In this document: one piece after another, positions 43,188 through 51,911 of the stretch
Layout: the number at the start of each line of letters is the position of its first letter
Numbering within the stretch: position 1 is the first letter of the stretch
From: Mesorhizobium sp. LSHC420B00
GTDB lineage: Bacteria > Pseudomonadota > Alphaproteobacteria > Rhizobiales > Rhizobiaceae
Direction: 5' to 3'
Assembly: GCF_000503055.1 (NCBI RefSeq)
Contig: NZ_AYVY01000001.1
Span: 297,592-361,591, forward strand
DNA: 64,000 nucleotides
Notes under the pieces: generated by a model
What the model was told of the DNA's origin: nothing
What the model saw: the letters and a program-made list of their open reading frames with translations, nothing else
The model's database searches: none
Program-made: the position numbers and the translations under genes

Positions 43188-43234
43188 AATGTTCAGTAAC
43201 ATAATAACATTTGATCGGCCAAAAATAAACATTT
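43188..43234. promoter_or_regulatory. Probable MocR operator
   Basis: AACATTT occurs twice (43206-43212 and 43228-43234), 22 bases apart, about two helical turns. An inverted half-site AATGTT is at 43188-43193. MocR regulators typically bind direct repeats, and the repeats lie between the divergent genes. Confidence 0.5.
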
Positions 43235-43267
43235 ACCAATCGCCGGTCAAACATAGCTTTGAAGTTC

Positions 43268-44263
43268 ATGCCGATGCCCGCCTCCACCACGCCCGTCTCC
43301 ATCACCATAGCCACCCGCGATTGGGACTACCTCACTCCCTTGGTCCTGGGTGACGTCACTTCGAGCCGCCTGTCGGTGAAGGTCGACCGTGTCGCCACGC
43401 TGATCCCGGATCTCTGCACGGATCCGAACTACGATGCGGCGGAGGTCTCGTTCAGCCGTTATGTGTCGGCCATGGCGTCGGGCCGGGATACGGTGGTTGG
43501 AATACCGTGTTTCATCATGCGCGGCTTTCGCCACCGCTGCATCATCACGGTCAGTGACAGTCCGCTGGTACGGCTCTCCGACCTTGCCGGCAAACGCATC
43601 GGCGTCACCGGCTGGCGCGATTCCGGCAACACATGGACGCGGGCGGCACTTCGCCGCGAAGGTGTCGGCGTCGAGGACGCCTACTGGTTTGCCGGCAGGC
43701 TGACATCCGAGCACCCGGTCGCCGACCGCCTCGACGGATTCGGCAGGCCGGGTCGCATCGAAGCAGCGCCAGGCGAGCGCCCGATGATGGAGCTGCTGGC
43801 GCAAGGCGAGCTCGACGCCGTTTTCACACCCTTCATGCCGGACGGCTTTTTCGGCCCGGCTTCCGGCTTCCGGCAAGTGCTGCGCGATTTTCGCGCGGCC
43901 GAACGCGCCTATTTCGCCGACGTCGGTTATGTCCCGGGCATGCATCTGGTCGCCGTCAAGGCCGTCCTGGCCAGGGAGCACCCCTGGCTGCCGCAGGAAC
44001 TCGCCAGGCTGATCGACGAAAGCCAGCGCGTCTGGACGGGCAAGCGCCGAAAATATGCCGATACCTCGCCCTGGATCCTCGAGGAGCTGCTTCATGCGGG
44101 GCGCGACCTGCCTGCCTCCTGGAACGCCAGCGGCCTGCCCGCCAACCGGCGCATGATCGAGGATTTCGTCACCGAGCTACATGCCCAGGGCATTCTGACG
44201 GAACCGATTTCCGCCGAAGCCTTGTTTCCTTTCGACGCCAGGTCGCGGGCCACCGCAGCCTGA
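43268..44263 (+). CDS. Substrate-binding-like protein (dihydroxyphthalate decarboxylase/NMT1-like)
   Basis: About 331 residues with a two-lobed periplasmic-binding-protein fold resembling 4,5-dihydroxyphthalate decarboxylase-like and NMT1/THI5-like proteins. No signal peptide is visible, so it may be cytosolic. Enzymes or ligand binders of this family are poorly understood. The start is unsure: TTG 43259, ATG 43268 and ATG 43274 are all possible and none has a good ribosome site. It is the first gene of the operon with an amino-acid-type ABC transporter and an amidohydrolase. Confidence 0.7.
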   Translation: MPMPASTTPVSITIATRDWDYLTPLVLGDVTSSRLSVKVDRVATLIPDLCTDPNYDAAEVSFSRYVSAMASGRDTVVGIPCFIMRGFRHRCIITVSDSPLVRLSDLAGKRIGVTGWRDSGNTWTRAALRREGVGVEDAYWFAGRLTSEHPVADRLDGFGRPGRIEAAPGERPMMELLAQGELDAVFTPFMPDGFFGPASGFRQVLRDFRAAERAYFADVGYVPGMHLVAVKAVLAREHPWLPQELARLIDESQRVWTGKRRKYADTSPWILEELLHAGRDLPASWNASGLPANRRMIEDFVTELHAQGILTEPISAEALFPFDARSRATAA

Positions 44264-44296
44264 CAACGCGCAACGAAGAACACGAAGGAGAATGCC

Positions 44297-45166
44297 ATGA
44301 GGACAATCAGCTTCATATTCGCCTCGCTCGTCACCATTCTGGCGCAGGCCAGCTTCGCCCAGGATATCCAGAAGCAATCGGTGAACGAAGATTTGCGGGC
44401 CCGGCTGCCGGAAGAGATCCGCACGGCGGGAAAGATCACGGCCGTCAACAACGGCTCGTTCCCGCCCTATGAGATCGTCACCGGCACCGAACTGACCGGG
44501 GCAACCAGGGACATTTCCGACGCCATCGGCCAGCTGCTCGGTGTCGAAGTCGATCACGCCTCGGTCGCCGGCTTGCCGGCCTTGCTGAGCGGCATCAATG
44601 CCGGCCGTTATCAGTTCGCGATGGGACCTGTCGGCGACTATCCCGACCGCCAGAAATCCAACGACTTCATCGATTGGGTGCGCGAATACGTCGTCTTTTC
44701 CGTCGAGAAGGGCAATCCGCAAGGCATCACCTCGCTCGACACGGCGTGCGGCAAGCGCATCGCCGTGATGTCGGGTGGCTCAGCCGAAAAGGTCATCAAG
44801 CAGCAGGCGCAGAAATGCACCGAGGGCGGCAAGCCGGCCGTCGAGGTGCAATCCTTCACCGACCAGCCGAGCTCGATACTGGCCGTCCGGTCGAAGCGCT
44901 CCGACGCATTCTTCTCCTCGCAGGCGCCACTGACCTATTTCGTCGAGCAGGCGAAGGGCCAACTGGAACTTTCAGGTGTCGGCCAGGCCAATGGCTTCAA
45001 GGACATCTATCAAGGCGCCGTCGTCAAGAAGGGCTCGCCGCTGGGCGGTGTACTACTCGACGCGTTCAAGATCCTGATGAAGAACGGCACCTACGCCGCG
45101 GTGATGAAGAAGTGGGGTCTCGAGAAGAACATGATCGACGCGCCCGGCATCAACCAGGGACAGTAG
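44297..45166 (+). CDS. ABC transporter substrate-binding protein, polar amino acid family
   Basis: A 289-residue secreted binding protein (SBP_bac_3). It has a signal peptide with cleavage after SFA, the NNGSFPPYEI ligand entry segment and alternating lobes. It captures an amino acid or related compound in the periplasm. AAGGAGAATGCC precedes the ATG. It precedes the cognate permease by eight bases. Substrate unknown; the M20 amidohydrolase at the operon end suggests an N-acylated amino acid or amide. Confidence 0.9.
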   Translation: MRTISFIFASLVTILAQASFAQDIQKQSVNEDLRARLPEEIRTAGKITAVNNGSFPPYEIVTGTELTGATRDISDAIGQLLGVEVDHASVAGLPALLSGINAGRYQFAMGPVGDYPDRQKSNDFIDWVREYVVFSVEKGNPQGITSLDTACGKRIAVMSGGSAEKVIKQQAQKCTEGGKPAVEVQSFTDQPSSILAVRSKRSDAFFSSQAPLTYFVEQAKGQLELSGVGQANGFKDIYQGAVVKKGSPLGGVLLDAFKILMKNGTYAAVMKKWGLEKNMIDAPGINQGQ

Positions 45167-45174
45167 AGGCTGCC

Positions 45175-46095
45175 ATGACCGACGCGACCGCTGCCTACGC
45201 GTCCGAGGTGCCGCGACGTCCCGACGACGCTCTGCGCGATGTCAAGCGAGCCCACCGGCCGTTTCCGCTTGTCCGGCTGGCGCTCTGGGCGTTCACCGTC
45301 GCCGTGGCGGCCGGCTTCGCCTATATCGTCGCGGTCAACCCGAATTTCGGTTGGCCAGTCGTCGCCCAGTATTTCTTCGATCCGACGGTCATGCAGGGGC
45401 TTTCCGTAACGCTCGGCCTGACGGTCGTGGCGATGATCCTGGGTATCGTGCTCGGCCTGCTGCTCGCCATCGCGCGCATGTCGAAAGACAGGCTGGCATC
45501 TTTTCTATCCGGACTGTTCATCTGGTTCTTCCGGGGAACGCCGCTGCTGGTGCAGCTCATCCTGTGGTACAATCTTTCGACGCTGTTTCCGCGCATTTCC
45601 ATCGGTTTCGCCAGTTGGAACACCAACGACCTGATCACGCCTTTGACGGCGGCTATCCTCGGTCTGGCGCTGAATGAGGCCGCCTATATGGCAGAGATCA
45701 TTCGTGGTGGGCTGCTGTCGGTGGACAAGGGGCAGGCCGAAACGGCTGAAGCCTTCGGCATGACCCGCGCGCGGGCCCTGCGGCGCATCATCATCCCGCA
45801 GGCGATGCGCTCGATCGTGCCGCCGACCGGCAATCAGCTGATCAGCATGATCAAGGCGACGTCGCTGGTCAGCGTCATCGCCATGGCCGACCTGCTGTAC
45901 TCCGTGCAGTCGATCTACAACCGCACCTTCGAAATCATTCCGCTGCTGATGGTTGCGGTGCTCTGGTACCTGCTGATCATCTCGGTTCTCAATGTCGCGC
46001 AGGGCGCGATCGAACGCCATTACAGCCGCGGCGACCGCGGCGCCCGCGAGAAGACGGCGACCGCCACCCTGGAGGCCGCCAATGAGCGCGCATGA
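45175..46095 (+). CDS. ABC transporter permease, polar amino acid family
   Basis: A 306-residue HisM/GlnP-type permease with a charged N-terminal tail, one leading transmembrane helix and the BPD_transp_1 domain. The EAA loop reads EAFGMTRARALRRIIIPQAMR. A single permease gene is present, so it would work as a homodimer. The ATG at 45175 follows the binding protein stop by eight bases, and its own stop overlaps the ATPase start by 14 bases, indicating translational coupling. Confidence 0.91.
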   Translation: MTDATAAYASEVPRRPDDALRDVKRAHRPFPLVRLALWAFTVAVAAGFAYIVAVNPNFGWPVVAQYFFDPTVMQGLSVTLGLTVVAMILGIVLGLLLAIARMSKDRLASFLSGLFIWFFRGTPLLVQLILWYNLSTLFPRISIGFASWNTNDLITPLTAAILGLALNEAAYMAEIIRGGLLSVDKGQAETAEAFGMTRARALRRIIIPQAMRSIVPPTGNQLISMIKATSLVSVIAMADLLYSVQSIYNRTFEIIPLLMVAVLWYLLIISVLNVAQGAIERHYSRGDRGAREKTATATLEAANERA

Positions 46096-46855
46096 CACGC
46101 CCTTGGTCCGGGCGCGCAACGTTCACAAGGCCTTCGGCCCGCTCGAGGTGCTGAAGGGCATCGACCTGGACGTCGCGCCTGGCGAGGTGGTGGTCGTTCT
46201 CGGACCGTCCGGCTCCGGAAAGTCGACCTTCCTGCGATGCATCAATCATCTCGAGGCGATCGACCAAGGGGCGATCGAGGTGGACGGCGAGCAGATCGGC
46301 TACCGGTTGCACGACGACCGTCTCGACAAGCTCTCCGATCGGGCGATCGCGGCGCAGCGGCGCAAGATCGGCATGGTGTTCCAGCAGTTCAATCTCTATC
46401 CACACATGACGACCCTTCAGAACGTCATCGAGGCTCCGGTCGGCGTTCACCGGGAGAACCGCAAGGAAGCGATCGGCTACGCCCGCGAACTGCTGACCCG
46501 TGTCGGTCTCGCCGACAAGATCGACGCCTATCCGCGCCAGCTTTCAGGCGGCCAGCAGCAGCGCGTCGCCATCGCCCGTGCGCTCGCCATCCGCCCGAAA
46601 TTGATGCTCTTCGACGAGCCGACGTCGGCGCTCGATCCGGAGTTGGTCGGCGAGGTGCTCGCCACCATGCGCGATCTTGCCAGGCAGGGCTTGACCATGA
46701 TCGTGGTCACGCATGAGATCGGCTTCGCCCGCGAAGCGGCGGATCGGGTGGTGTTCATGGACGACGGCAATGTGATCGAGGCCGGGCCTCCGGACGAGGT
46801 TCTCGCCAAACCCAGGCACCCGCGCACGCGGGCCTTTTTAAGCCGTTTCATCTGA
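46082..46855 (+). CDS. ABC transporter ATP-binding protein, polar amino acid family
   Basis: A 257-residue GlnQ/HisP-type ATPase with Walker [10 protein letters not shown], signature [15 protein letters not shown] and Walker [13 protein letters not shown]. It drives import by the permease encoded just upstream. The coding end contains a hairpin (CCCGC / GCGGG) followed by CCTTTTT about ten codons before the stop, probably a codon-composition effect. Start chosen at 46082 (MSAHDTP). Confidence 0.92.
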   Translation: MSAHDTPLVRARNVHKAFGPLEVLKGIDLDVAPGEVVVVLGPSGSGKSTFLRCINHLEAIDQGAIEVDGEQIGYRLHDDRLDKLSDRAIAAQRRKIGMVFQQFNLYPHMTTLQNVIEAPVGVHRENRKEAIGYARELLTRVGLADKIDAYPRQLSGGQQQRVAIARALAIRPKLMLFDEPTSALDPELVGEVLATMRDLARQGLTMIVVTHEIGFAREAADRVVFMDDGNVIEAGPPDEVLAKPRHPRTRAFLSRFI

Positions 46856-46897
46856 CAGAAAAGCCGGCGCCATTACGTGCTCGGCAAAGGACCCCTC

Positions 46898-48079
46898 ATG
46901 CCAAAGACCTCCAACCAGTTCGCCGATGTTTCCGACTTCGCCGACAAGGCCGCCGAGCTTGCTGCGGCTCGCCAGCACCTGCACGCGCATCCCGAGCTTT
47001 CCTTCCAGGAGCACGAAACGGGTGCATACGTTGCCGAACGGCTCGAAAGCTGGGGCTATGAGGTGACACGCAATGTCGGCGGGCTCGGGGTCGTCGGCCG
47101 CTTGCGCCAAGGCAGCGGCCGCAGCATTGCCATCCGCGCCGACATGGACGCCTTGCCGATCACCGAAGCGACCAATCTCCCTTATGCCAGCCAAGCCAGC
47201 GGCAAGATGCACGCCTGCGGCCATGACGGCCACACCACGATGCTGCTCGGCGCGGCCGAATACCTGGCGCGCACGCGCCATTTCAACGGCACGGTGAACC
47301 TCATCTTCCAGCCGGCCGAGGAAGCCGGCAAAGGAAGCGGGGCGCAGGCGATGATCGCCGACGGCCTGTTCGAGCGCTTTCCCTGCGATGCGATTTTCGG
47401 GCTGCACAACCATCCGGGCGCGCCGGCGGGTTCCTTCCTGATGCGCGCGGGGCCGCTGATGGCAGCGAGCGATACCGTCACCATCAAGATCGCCGGGCGT
47501 GGCGGCCACGCCTCGCGTCCGCACCTGACGGTCGACCCGATCGTCGCTGCCGCCAACATCATCATGACCCTCCAGACGGTGGTGTCGCGCAACGTCAACC
47601 CGATCGAGACGGCTGTCGTCACCGTCGGCACCATTCACGGCGGCACGGCCTCCAACGTCATCCCCGAACAGGCCGAGATCACGCTCAGCGTCCGCTCCTT
47701 CTCGGTCGAGATTCGCGATAGGCTCGAGCAGCGTATTCGCAGTATCGCAGCACTTGTGGCGCAGGCGCATGGCGCAACCGTCGAGATCGACTACGAGCGC
47801 GGCTACCCGGTGGTGGTCAATTCCGAGAGCGAGACGTCCTTTGCGACAGACGTCGCTGTTGAACTCGTTGGTCACGACAAGGTGGCCGTCTGCCCGTTGA
47901 TCCCCGGCAGCGAAGACTTTTCCTATTTCCTCGAGCACAAACCCGGTTGCTTCCTCCGCCTCGGCAACGGCGAGGATTCAGCCATCCTTCACAGCTCGAA
48001 ATATGATTTCAACGACGGCAATTTGACCGTTGGCGCAGCGCTCTGGGCTCGATTGACCGAGAGATTCCTGGCCGCTTGA
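46898..48079 (+). CDS. M20 family amidohydrolase (hippurate/N-acyl amino acid hydrolase type)
   Basis: A 393-residue M20D metallopeptidase-like amidohydrolase. Metal ligands appear in MHACGHDGH and EEAGKGSGA, and the dimerisation domain follows in the middle. It hydrolyses N-acyl or N-carbamoyl amino acids such as hippurate or indole-acetyl conjugates. It closes the MocR-linked operon 42 bases after the ATPase, suggesting that the transporter imports a conjugate cleaved here. Start at 46898 with AAAGGA upstream. Confidence 0.9.
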   Translation: MPKTSNQFADVSDFADKAAELAAARQHLHAHPELSFQEHETGAYVAERLESWGYEVTRNVGGLGVVGRLRQGSGRSIAIRADMDALPITEATNLPYASQASGKMHACGHDGHTTMLLGAAEYLARTRHFNGTVNLIFQPAEEAGKGSGAQAMIADGLFERFPCDAIFGLHNHPGAPAGSFLMRAGPLMAASDTVTIKIAGRGGHASRPHLTVDPIVAAANIIMTLQTVVSRNVNPIETAVVTVGTIHGGTASNVIPEQAEITLSVRSFSVEIRDRLEQRIRSIAALVAQAHGATVEIDYERGYPVVVNSESETSFATDVAVELVGHDKVAVCPLIPGSEDFSYFLEHKPGCFLRLGNGEDSAILHSSKYDFNDGNLTVGAALWARLTERFLAA

Positions 48080-48106
48080 TCCATACTTGCGGCTGGGATC
48101 GCCGAT

Positions 48107-48139
48107 CGGCCGGTCGAGCAGAATTGGGGCGACCGGCCG
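48107..48139. repeat. Inverted repeat after the amidohydrolase gene
   Basis: CGGCCGGTCG (48107-48116) and CGACCGGCCG (48130-48139) are a perfect 10-bp inverted repeat with a 13-base loop. No T run follows on either strand, so termination is uncertain; it lies between convergent genes. Confidence 0.55.
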
Positions 48140-48202
48140 CGCGACCATCTTCAACGAACTCTCACCGCATTCCAGCTACTTCGAACAGGTAAGGTTTCAC
48201 TT

Positions 48203-49768
48203 TCAGACGAACAAAAAGTCACTCGTTGTCAGCGGGCTCGCAAAGTTTGCGAGAGTAACTTGATCGACTCCCGCGGTAATAATGGTGTCGGTTCCACTTT
48301 GCGCAATTGTGAGATCATCGAACGATTGCACGCCCTCCACGCCACTAAACACGATAGTGTCGCCTTGGGTCTGGCTGAAGTCGTAGATGGTGTTTTGGGT
48401 TCCGACCGTCATTGAACCATCGTGCTTGAATATGAATTGGTCTGCGCCGCCCTGAGCCAACTCGCTCAGTTGTCCATCCCCCCACATGTCATTGATGACC
48501 GTGCAGCCAGGTGCCGCGCTCCCTGCGTACAGGACATCGTTGCCGCCCTGAGCCGAACCGGACATTTGCAGAGCGTCGCCGCACAGGAAGTTGCGAACTT
48601 GGCCGCTTTCGCTGTTCTGGCCCCCGGTAAGAATGTCATTGCCGCCCTGGGCGGAGCCGGACATAGCGCGCGCGTCGCCGGACAACTCGTTTAGAACGTC
48701 AGGAAAGGCGCTCTTGTCCCCGCCGGTCAGGGTGTCATTGCCGCCCACAGCGTTGCCGAGCATCGTCACGGCGTCGCCATACCCCACATTATGGGCGGTG
48801 CCTTGCAGCACGGCCACGTCATCGCCCCCAAGCGCATGGTCGAACATACTGCCGCCCGCGTCACCGTAGAACGTTACCCGGGACCCACCCACGCTCGTGA
48901 AGGTGTCGTTGCCGCCCGTGGCAAAACCGGAAAGATCGCCGCCCGCATCGCCATAGAGAGTTTTGCTCCCGAGATCCCCAAACGTGTCTGTGTAATAGTC
49001 GTCGCCGCCCAGAGCATGGCCAGACATGTTGCCGCCGGCGTCGCCGAAGAAAGTGTTGGTGGAAAAGGAGCGGCCCGTAAAGGTATCGTTGCCACCCCTA
49101 CTGTCGTCCGACATGTCGCCGCCGGCATCGCCGTAGAAAGTGTTGAATGAATCGCTCTTGCCCGTGAAGCTATCGTCGCCGCCCCGCGCATTGCCGGACA
49201 TGTTGCTGCCGGCGTCACCGTAGAAAATGTTATTGGCTTCTTTCGAGCCCTCGAAGGTGTCGTTGCCGCCCTTGCTGCGATCGGACATCTCGCCGCCTGC
49301 ATCACCGTAGAAGGTGTGGTCGGCTCCTTGTTTGGTTTGGGTCAGGAAAGTGTCGTCACCCCCATGAGCATGGCCGAGCATGTTGCCGCCGGCGTCACCA
49401 TAGAAGGTATCGACTACCTGCCTTGCCAATCCACTGTTGAAGGTATCGTTGCCGCCCTTGCTGTGGTCCGACATATCGTCGCCCGCGTCACCATAGGCAG
49501 TCGTCGTGGTGGACGAAAGCCCCGTGGTGAAGGTGTCGTCACCGCCCCGAGCAAAATTGAACAAGCTCCGAGCCGCGTCACCGTAGAAGGTGTAGGTCGA
49601 CGGTGCGGTTTCCGTAAAGGTATCGTTGCCGCCTCTCGAGAAATCGAGCAGGCTGCCGCCGGCGTCGCCGGTCAAGATATTCGTGTTTGGATCGCCTGTG
49701 AGGGCGTCATCGATACCCCACTGATGATCTGCTAGATCACCGGTAGTAAAGGGAACGCGTTTAGACAT
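48203..49768 (-). CDS. Repeat-rich RTX-like secreted protein
   Basis: 521 residues. From residue 34 to 445 there are 14 tandem repeats of roughly 30 residues with core [FYW]-G-D-A-G-G-x-M-x5-G-G-[ND]-D-T-F. The last 76 residues resemble the C-terminal domain of type I-secreted RTX proteins, with YDFSQTQGDTIVFSGVEGV and an end SPLTTSDFLFV. No N-terminal signal peptide is seen, consistent with type I secretion. Start MSKRVPF has AGGAGAG upstream. The acidic Asp/Asn-rich repeats may bind calcium. No T1SS genes are nearby, and the function is unknown. Confidence 0.83.
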   Translation of the reverse strand: MSKRVPFTTGDLADHQWGIDDALTGDPNTNILTGDAGGSLLDFSRGGNDTFTETAPSTYTFYGDAARSLFNFARGGDDTFTTGLSSTTTTAYGDAGDDMSDHSKGGNDTFNSGLARQVVDTFYGDAGGNMLGHAHGGDDTFLTQTKQGADHTFYGDAGGEMSDRSKGGNDTFEGSKEANNIFYGDAGSNMSGNARGGDDSFTGKSDSFNTFYGDAGGDMSDDSRGGNDTFTGRSFSTNTFFGDAGGNMSGHALGGDDYYTDTFGDLGSKTLYGDAGGDLSGFATGGNDTFTSVGGSRVTFYGDAGGSMFDHALGGDDVAVLQGTAHNVGYGDAVTMLGNAVGGNDTLTGGDKSAFPDVLNELSGDARAMSGSAQGGNDILTGGQNSESGQVRNFLCGDALQMSGSAQGGNDVLYAGSAAPGCTVINDMWGDGQLSELAQGGADQFIFKHDGSMTVGTQNTIYDFSQTQGDTIVFSGVEGVQSFDDLTIAQSGTDTIITAGVDQVTLANFASPLTTSDFLFV

Positions 49769-49928
49769 TATCCGCTCTCCTGTTGAGCCTACCCGTCCCA
49801 TCACAGCCGTACGATGTGAGCCAAGAGCGAGCAATAATCCCGAAGGGCTATGTCGTTAGGCGTAGGGATCGGTAACTCGTCACCGGGGCGCCATTAACGG
49901 CAGCTTCCTGTGGCCGTCCTATTCCCGG

Positions 49929-51911
49929 CTATCCCAGCCTCGCTCTCGCCTTGGCCGTCCATGCATTGAACAGCCGGTCGGCGACGATGCCGATGAAGGC
50001 GATGGCCAGGCCGGCGACGATGCCGCGGCCGGAATCGGCCTTGGACAGGGCGATGAACACTTCCTGGCCGAGATCGCGCGTGCCGACCATGGCGCAGATG
50101 ATGATCATTGCCAGCGCCATCAGGATAGTCTGGTTGACGCCGAGCATGATCTCCGGCAACGCCAGCGGCAGCTGCACGCGAAAGAAGGTCTGGCGCTTGG
50201 TGCAGCCGGAAACCTTCGCCGCCTCGATCAGCGCCGGCGGCACCTGCCGGATTCCGTGATTGGTGTAGCGGATGGCCGGCACCACGGCGAAGGCGACGGT
50301 GGCGATCATCGCGGTGACGTCGCCGACTCTGAACAGCATCACCACCGGAATGATGAAGCAGAACGACGGCAGCACCTGCAGCGTGTCGATGACCGGCGTC
50401 ACGATCTTTTCGAAGCGGTCGCTGCGCGATGCCATCAGCCCGATAGGGATGCCGATCAGGCAAGCGATAAAGGCCGAGATGCCGCACAGGTAGACCGTCG
50501 CCATGGTCTTTTCCCAAAGGCCGGTGACGGCGCAGAACGCTGTCAATGCCGCGACCAGGGCGGCGAAGCGCAAGCCGCCGAGCTGGTATCCGGCAAGGCC
50601 GAGGAGACAAACCGCGCCCAGCCACGGAAAGCCCTCGCAGAGAGCGCGCACCGGGTTCAGCACATTGAGGATCAGCGCCACGCGGAACGCCTCGATCGTG
50701 TCGAAGAAGTTGATGGTGATCCAGTTCACCGCCGCCTTCCACAAAGGCGCGGTGGTGAAGGTGATCGCCTTCGGCACCGCCGCGAAGGCCGGCACGAACA
50801 GGCCGAACAGTGTGCTGACGGCAAGGATGGCAACGGCCAGCGTCAGATTGGGATAACGGCGCCAGAAGCTCGGGCTCACGTCCTGATAGACATTGCCCTT
50901 GGCGTGATTGTGCGCGATCGCCTGGCTCAGCCGGTCGAGCGCAATTGCCAGTGCGACGATGGCGAGGCCTGCCTCCATCGCCTCGCCGACCTTGAGCGCG
51001 CGCAGCGCCAAAAGCACATCATAGCCGAGGCCGCCGGCGCCGATCATCGAGGCGATGATCACCATATTGAGCGCCAGCATGATAACCTGGTTGACGCCGA
51101 CCATCAGCGTCGGCCGCGCCGACGGCAACAGCACCCGCCACAGCTTCTGCCGTGCCGTGCAGCCGGCCATCTCGCTGAAATCGTCGATCTCCGACGGCAC
51201 CCGCGACAGGCCCAGCATCGTCGCCCGCACCATTGGCGGTGTCGCGAAGATTGCCGTCGCGATCATTGCCGAGACTGGGCTGTTGCCGAACAAAAGCAGC
51301 ATCGGGATGAGATAGGCGAAGGTTGGGATCGTCTGCATCAGATCGAGGGCAGGGGAGATCAATAGCCTTTCTGCCCAAGGCTTGCGCCATGCCCAGATGC
51401 CGGCGAACAGCCCGGTGACAATGCAAAACGGCACAGCGATCGAGATCAGGCCCAGCGTCAGCATGGCGCTGGTCCACTGCCCGAACAGCGCGATGTAGAG
51501 AAAACACCCGCCGACCAGCGCGCCCAGCTTCCAGCCGCCGGCAGCGCGGCCGGCAAGGTACGCGGCAGCGCAGACGCCGACCCAGGACAGGCGCGGCAAG
51601 ACGATCATATCCGCGCCATGGCCGATCTTGAAATTCTTGGCGAGAAGATTGAGCGCGAAATCGAGCGGCACGCCGAGCACGGCGGTGAGCGAGCGCGTCA
51701 GCCAGGAGAAGTTCGACTTCACCCAGTTCATCAGCGCGCTGACCCAGTCGGCGACGGGAATGACGGCATTGGCTGGGTAATTGACCGTCCAGGGCAGGCT
51801 TTCCTGCAGCAGGAAGACAACAAGCACGGCGGCGAGCGCGCAGGCCCAGATCACCAGCCAGGTCTGACCCTGCCGCGGCCTCGCTGCGCTCGCGCTTGCC
51901 GTGACCGTCAT
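49929..51911 (-). CDS. tmoV: Quaternary amine/TMAO ABC permease with two fused ProW-like modules
   Basis: 660 residues with two complete permease modules (BPD_transp_1) in tandem. The EAA-type loops are EMAGCTARQKLWRVLLPSARP and EAAKVSGCTKRQTFFRVQLP, near the middle of each half. It belongs to the glycine betaine/proline (ProW/TmoV) group. Its start overlaps the ATPase stop as ATGA. Assigning TMAO rests on the TmoX-like binding protein and the amine island 8-30 kb away; glycine betaine, choline or carnitine are alternatives. Confidence 0.75.
   Translation of the reverse strand: MTVTASASAARPRQGQTWLVIWACALAAVLVVFLLQESLPWTVNYPANAVIPVADWVSALMNWVKSNFSWLTRSLTAVLGVPLDFALNLLAKNFKIGHGADMIVLPRLSWVGVCAAAYLAGRAAGGWKLGALVGGCFLYIALFGQWTSAMLTLGLISIAVPFCIVTGLFAGIWAWRKPWAERLLISPALDLMQTIPTFAYLIPMLLLFGNSPVSAMIATAIFATPPMVRATMLGLSRVPSEIDDFSEMAGCTARQKLWRVLLPSARPTLMVGVNQVIMLALNMVIIASMIGAGGLGYDVLLALRALKVGEAMEAGLAIVALAIALDRLSQAIAHNHAKGNVYQDVSPSFWRRYPNLTLAVAILAVSTLFGLFVPAFAAVPKAITFTTAPLWKAAVNWITINFFDTIEAFRVALILNVLNPVRALCEGFPWLGAVCLLGLAGYQLGGLRFAALVAALTAFCAVTGLWEKTMATVYLCGISAFIACLIGIPIGLMASRSDRFEKIVTPVIDTLQVLPSFCFIIPVVMLFRVGDVTAMIATVAFAVVPAIRYTNHGIRQVPPALIEAAKVSGCTKRQTFFRVQLPLALPEIMLGVNQTILMALAMIIICAMVGTRDLGQEVFIALSKADSGRGIVAGLAIAFIGIVADRLFNAWTAKARARLG

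Noticed and set aside
46818-46840. Hairpin plus T run inside the 3' end of the amino acid ABC ATPase gene, possible terminator
   Set aside because: The stem is only five pairs and arises from the conserved codons for HPRTRAFL; the amidohydrolase gene follows closely in the same operon.
48203-49768. Tandem DNA repeats as a CRISPR array
   Set aside because: The repeats are coding, vary at synonymous positions and have no unique spacers of constant length.
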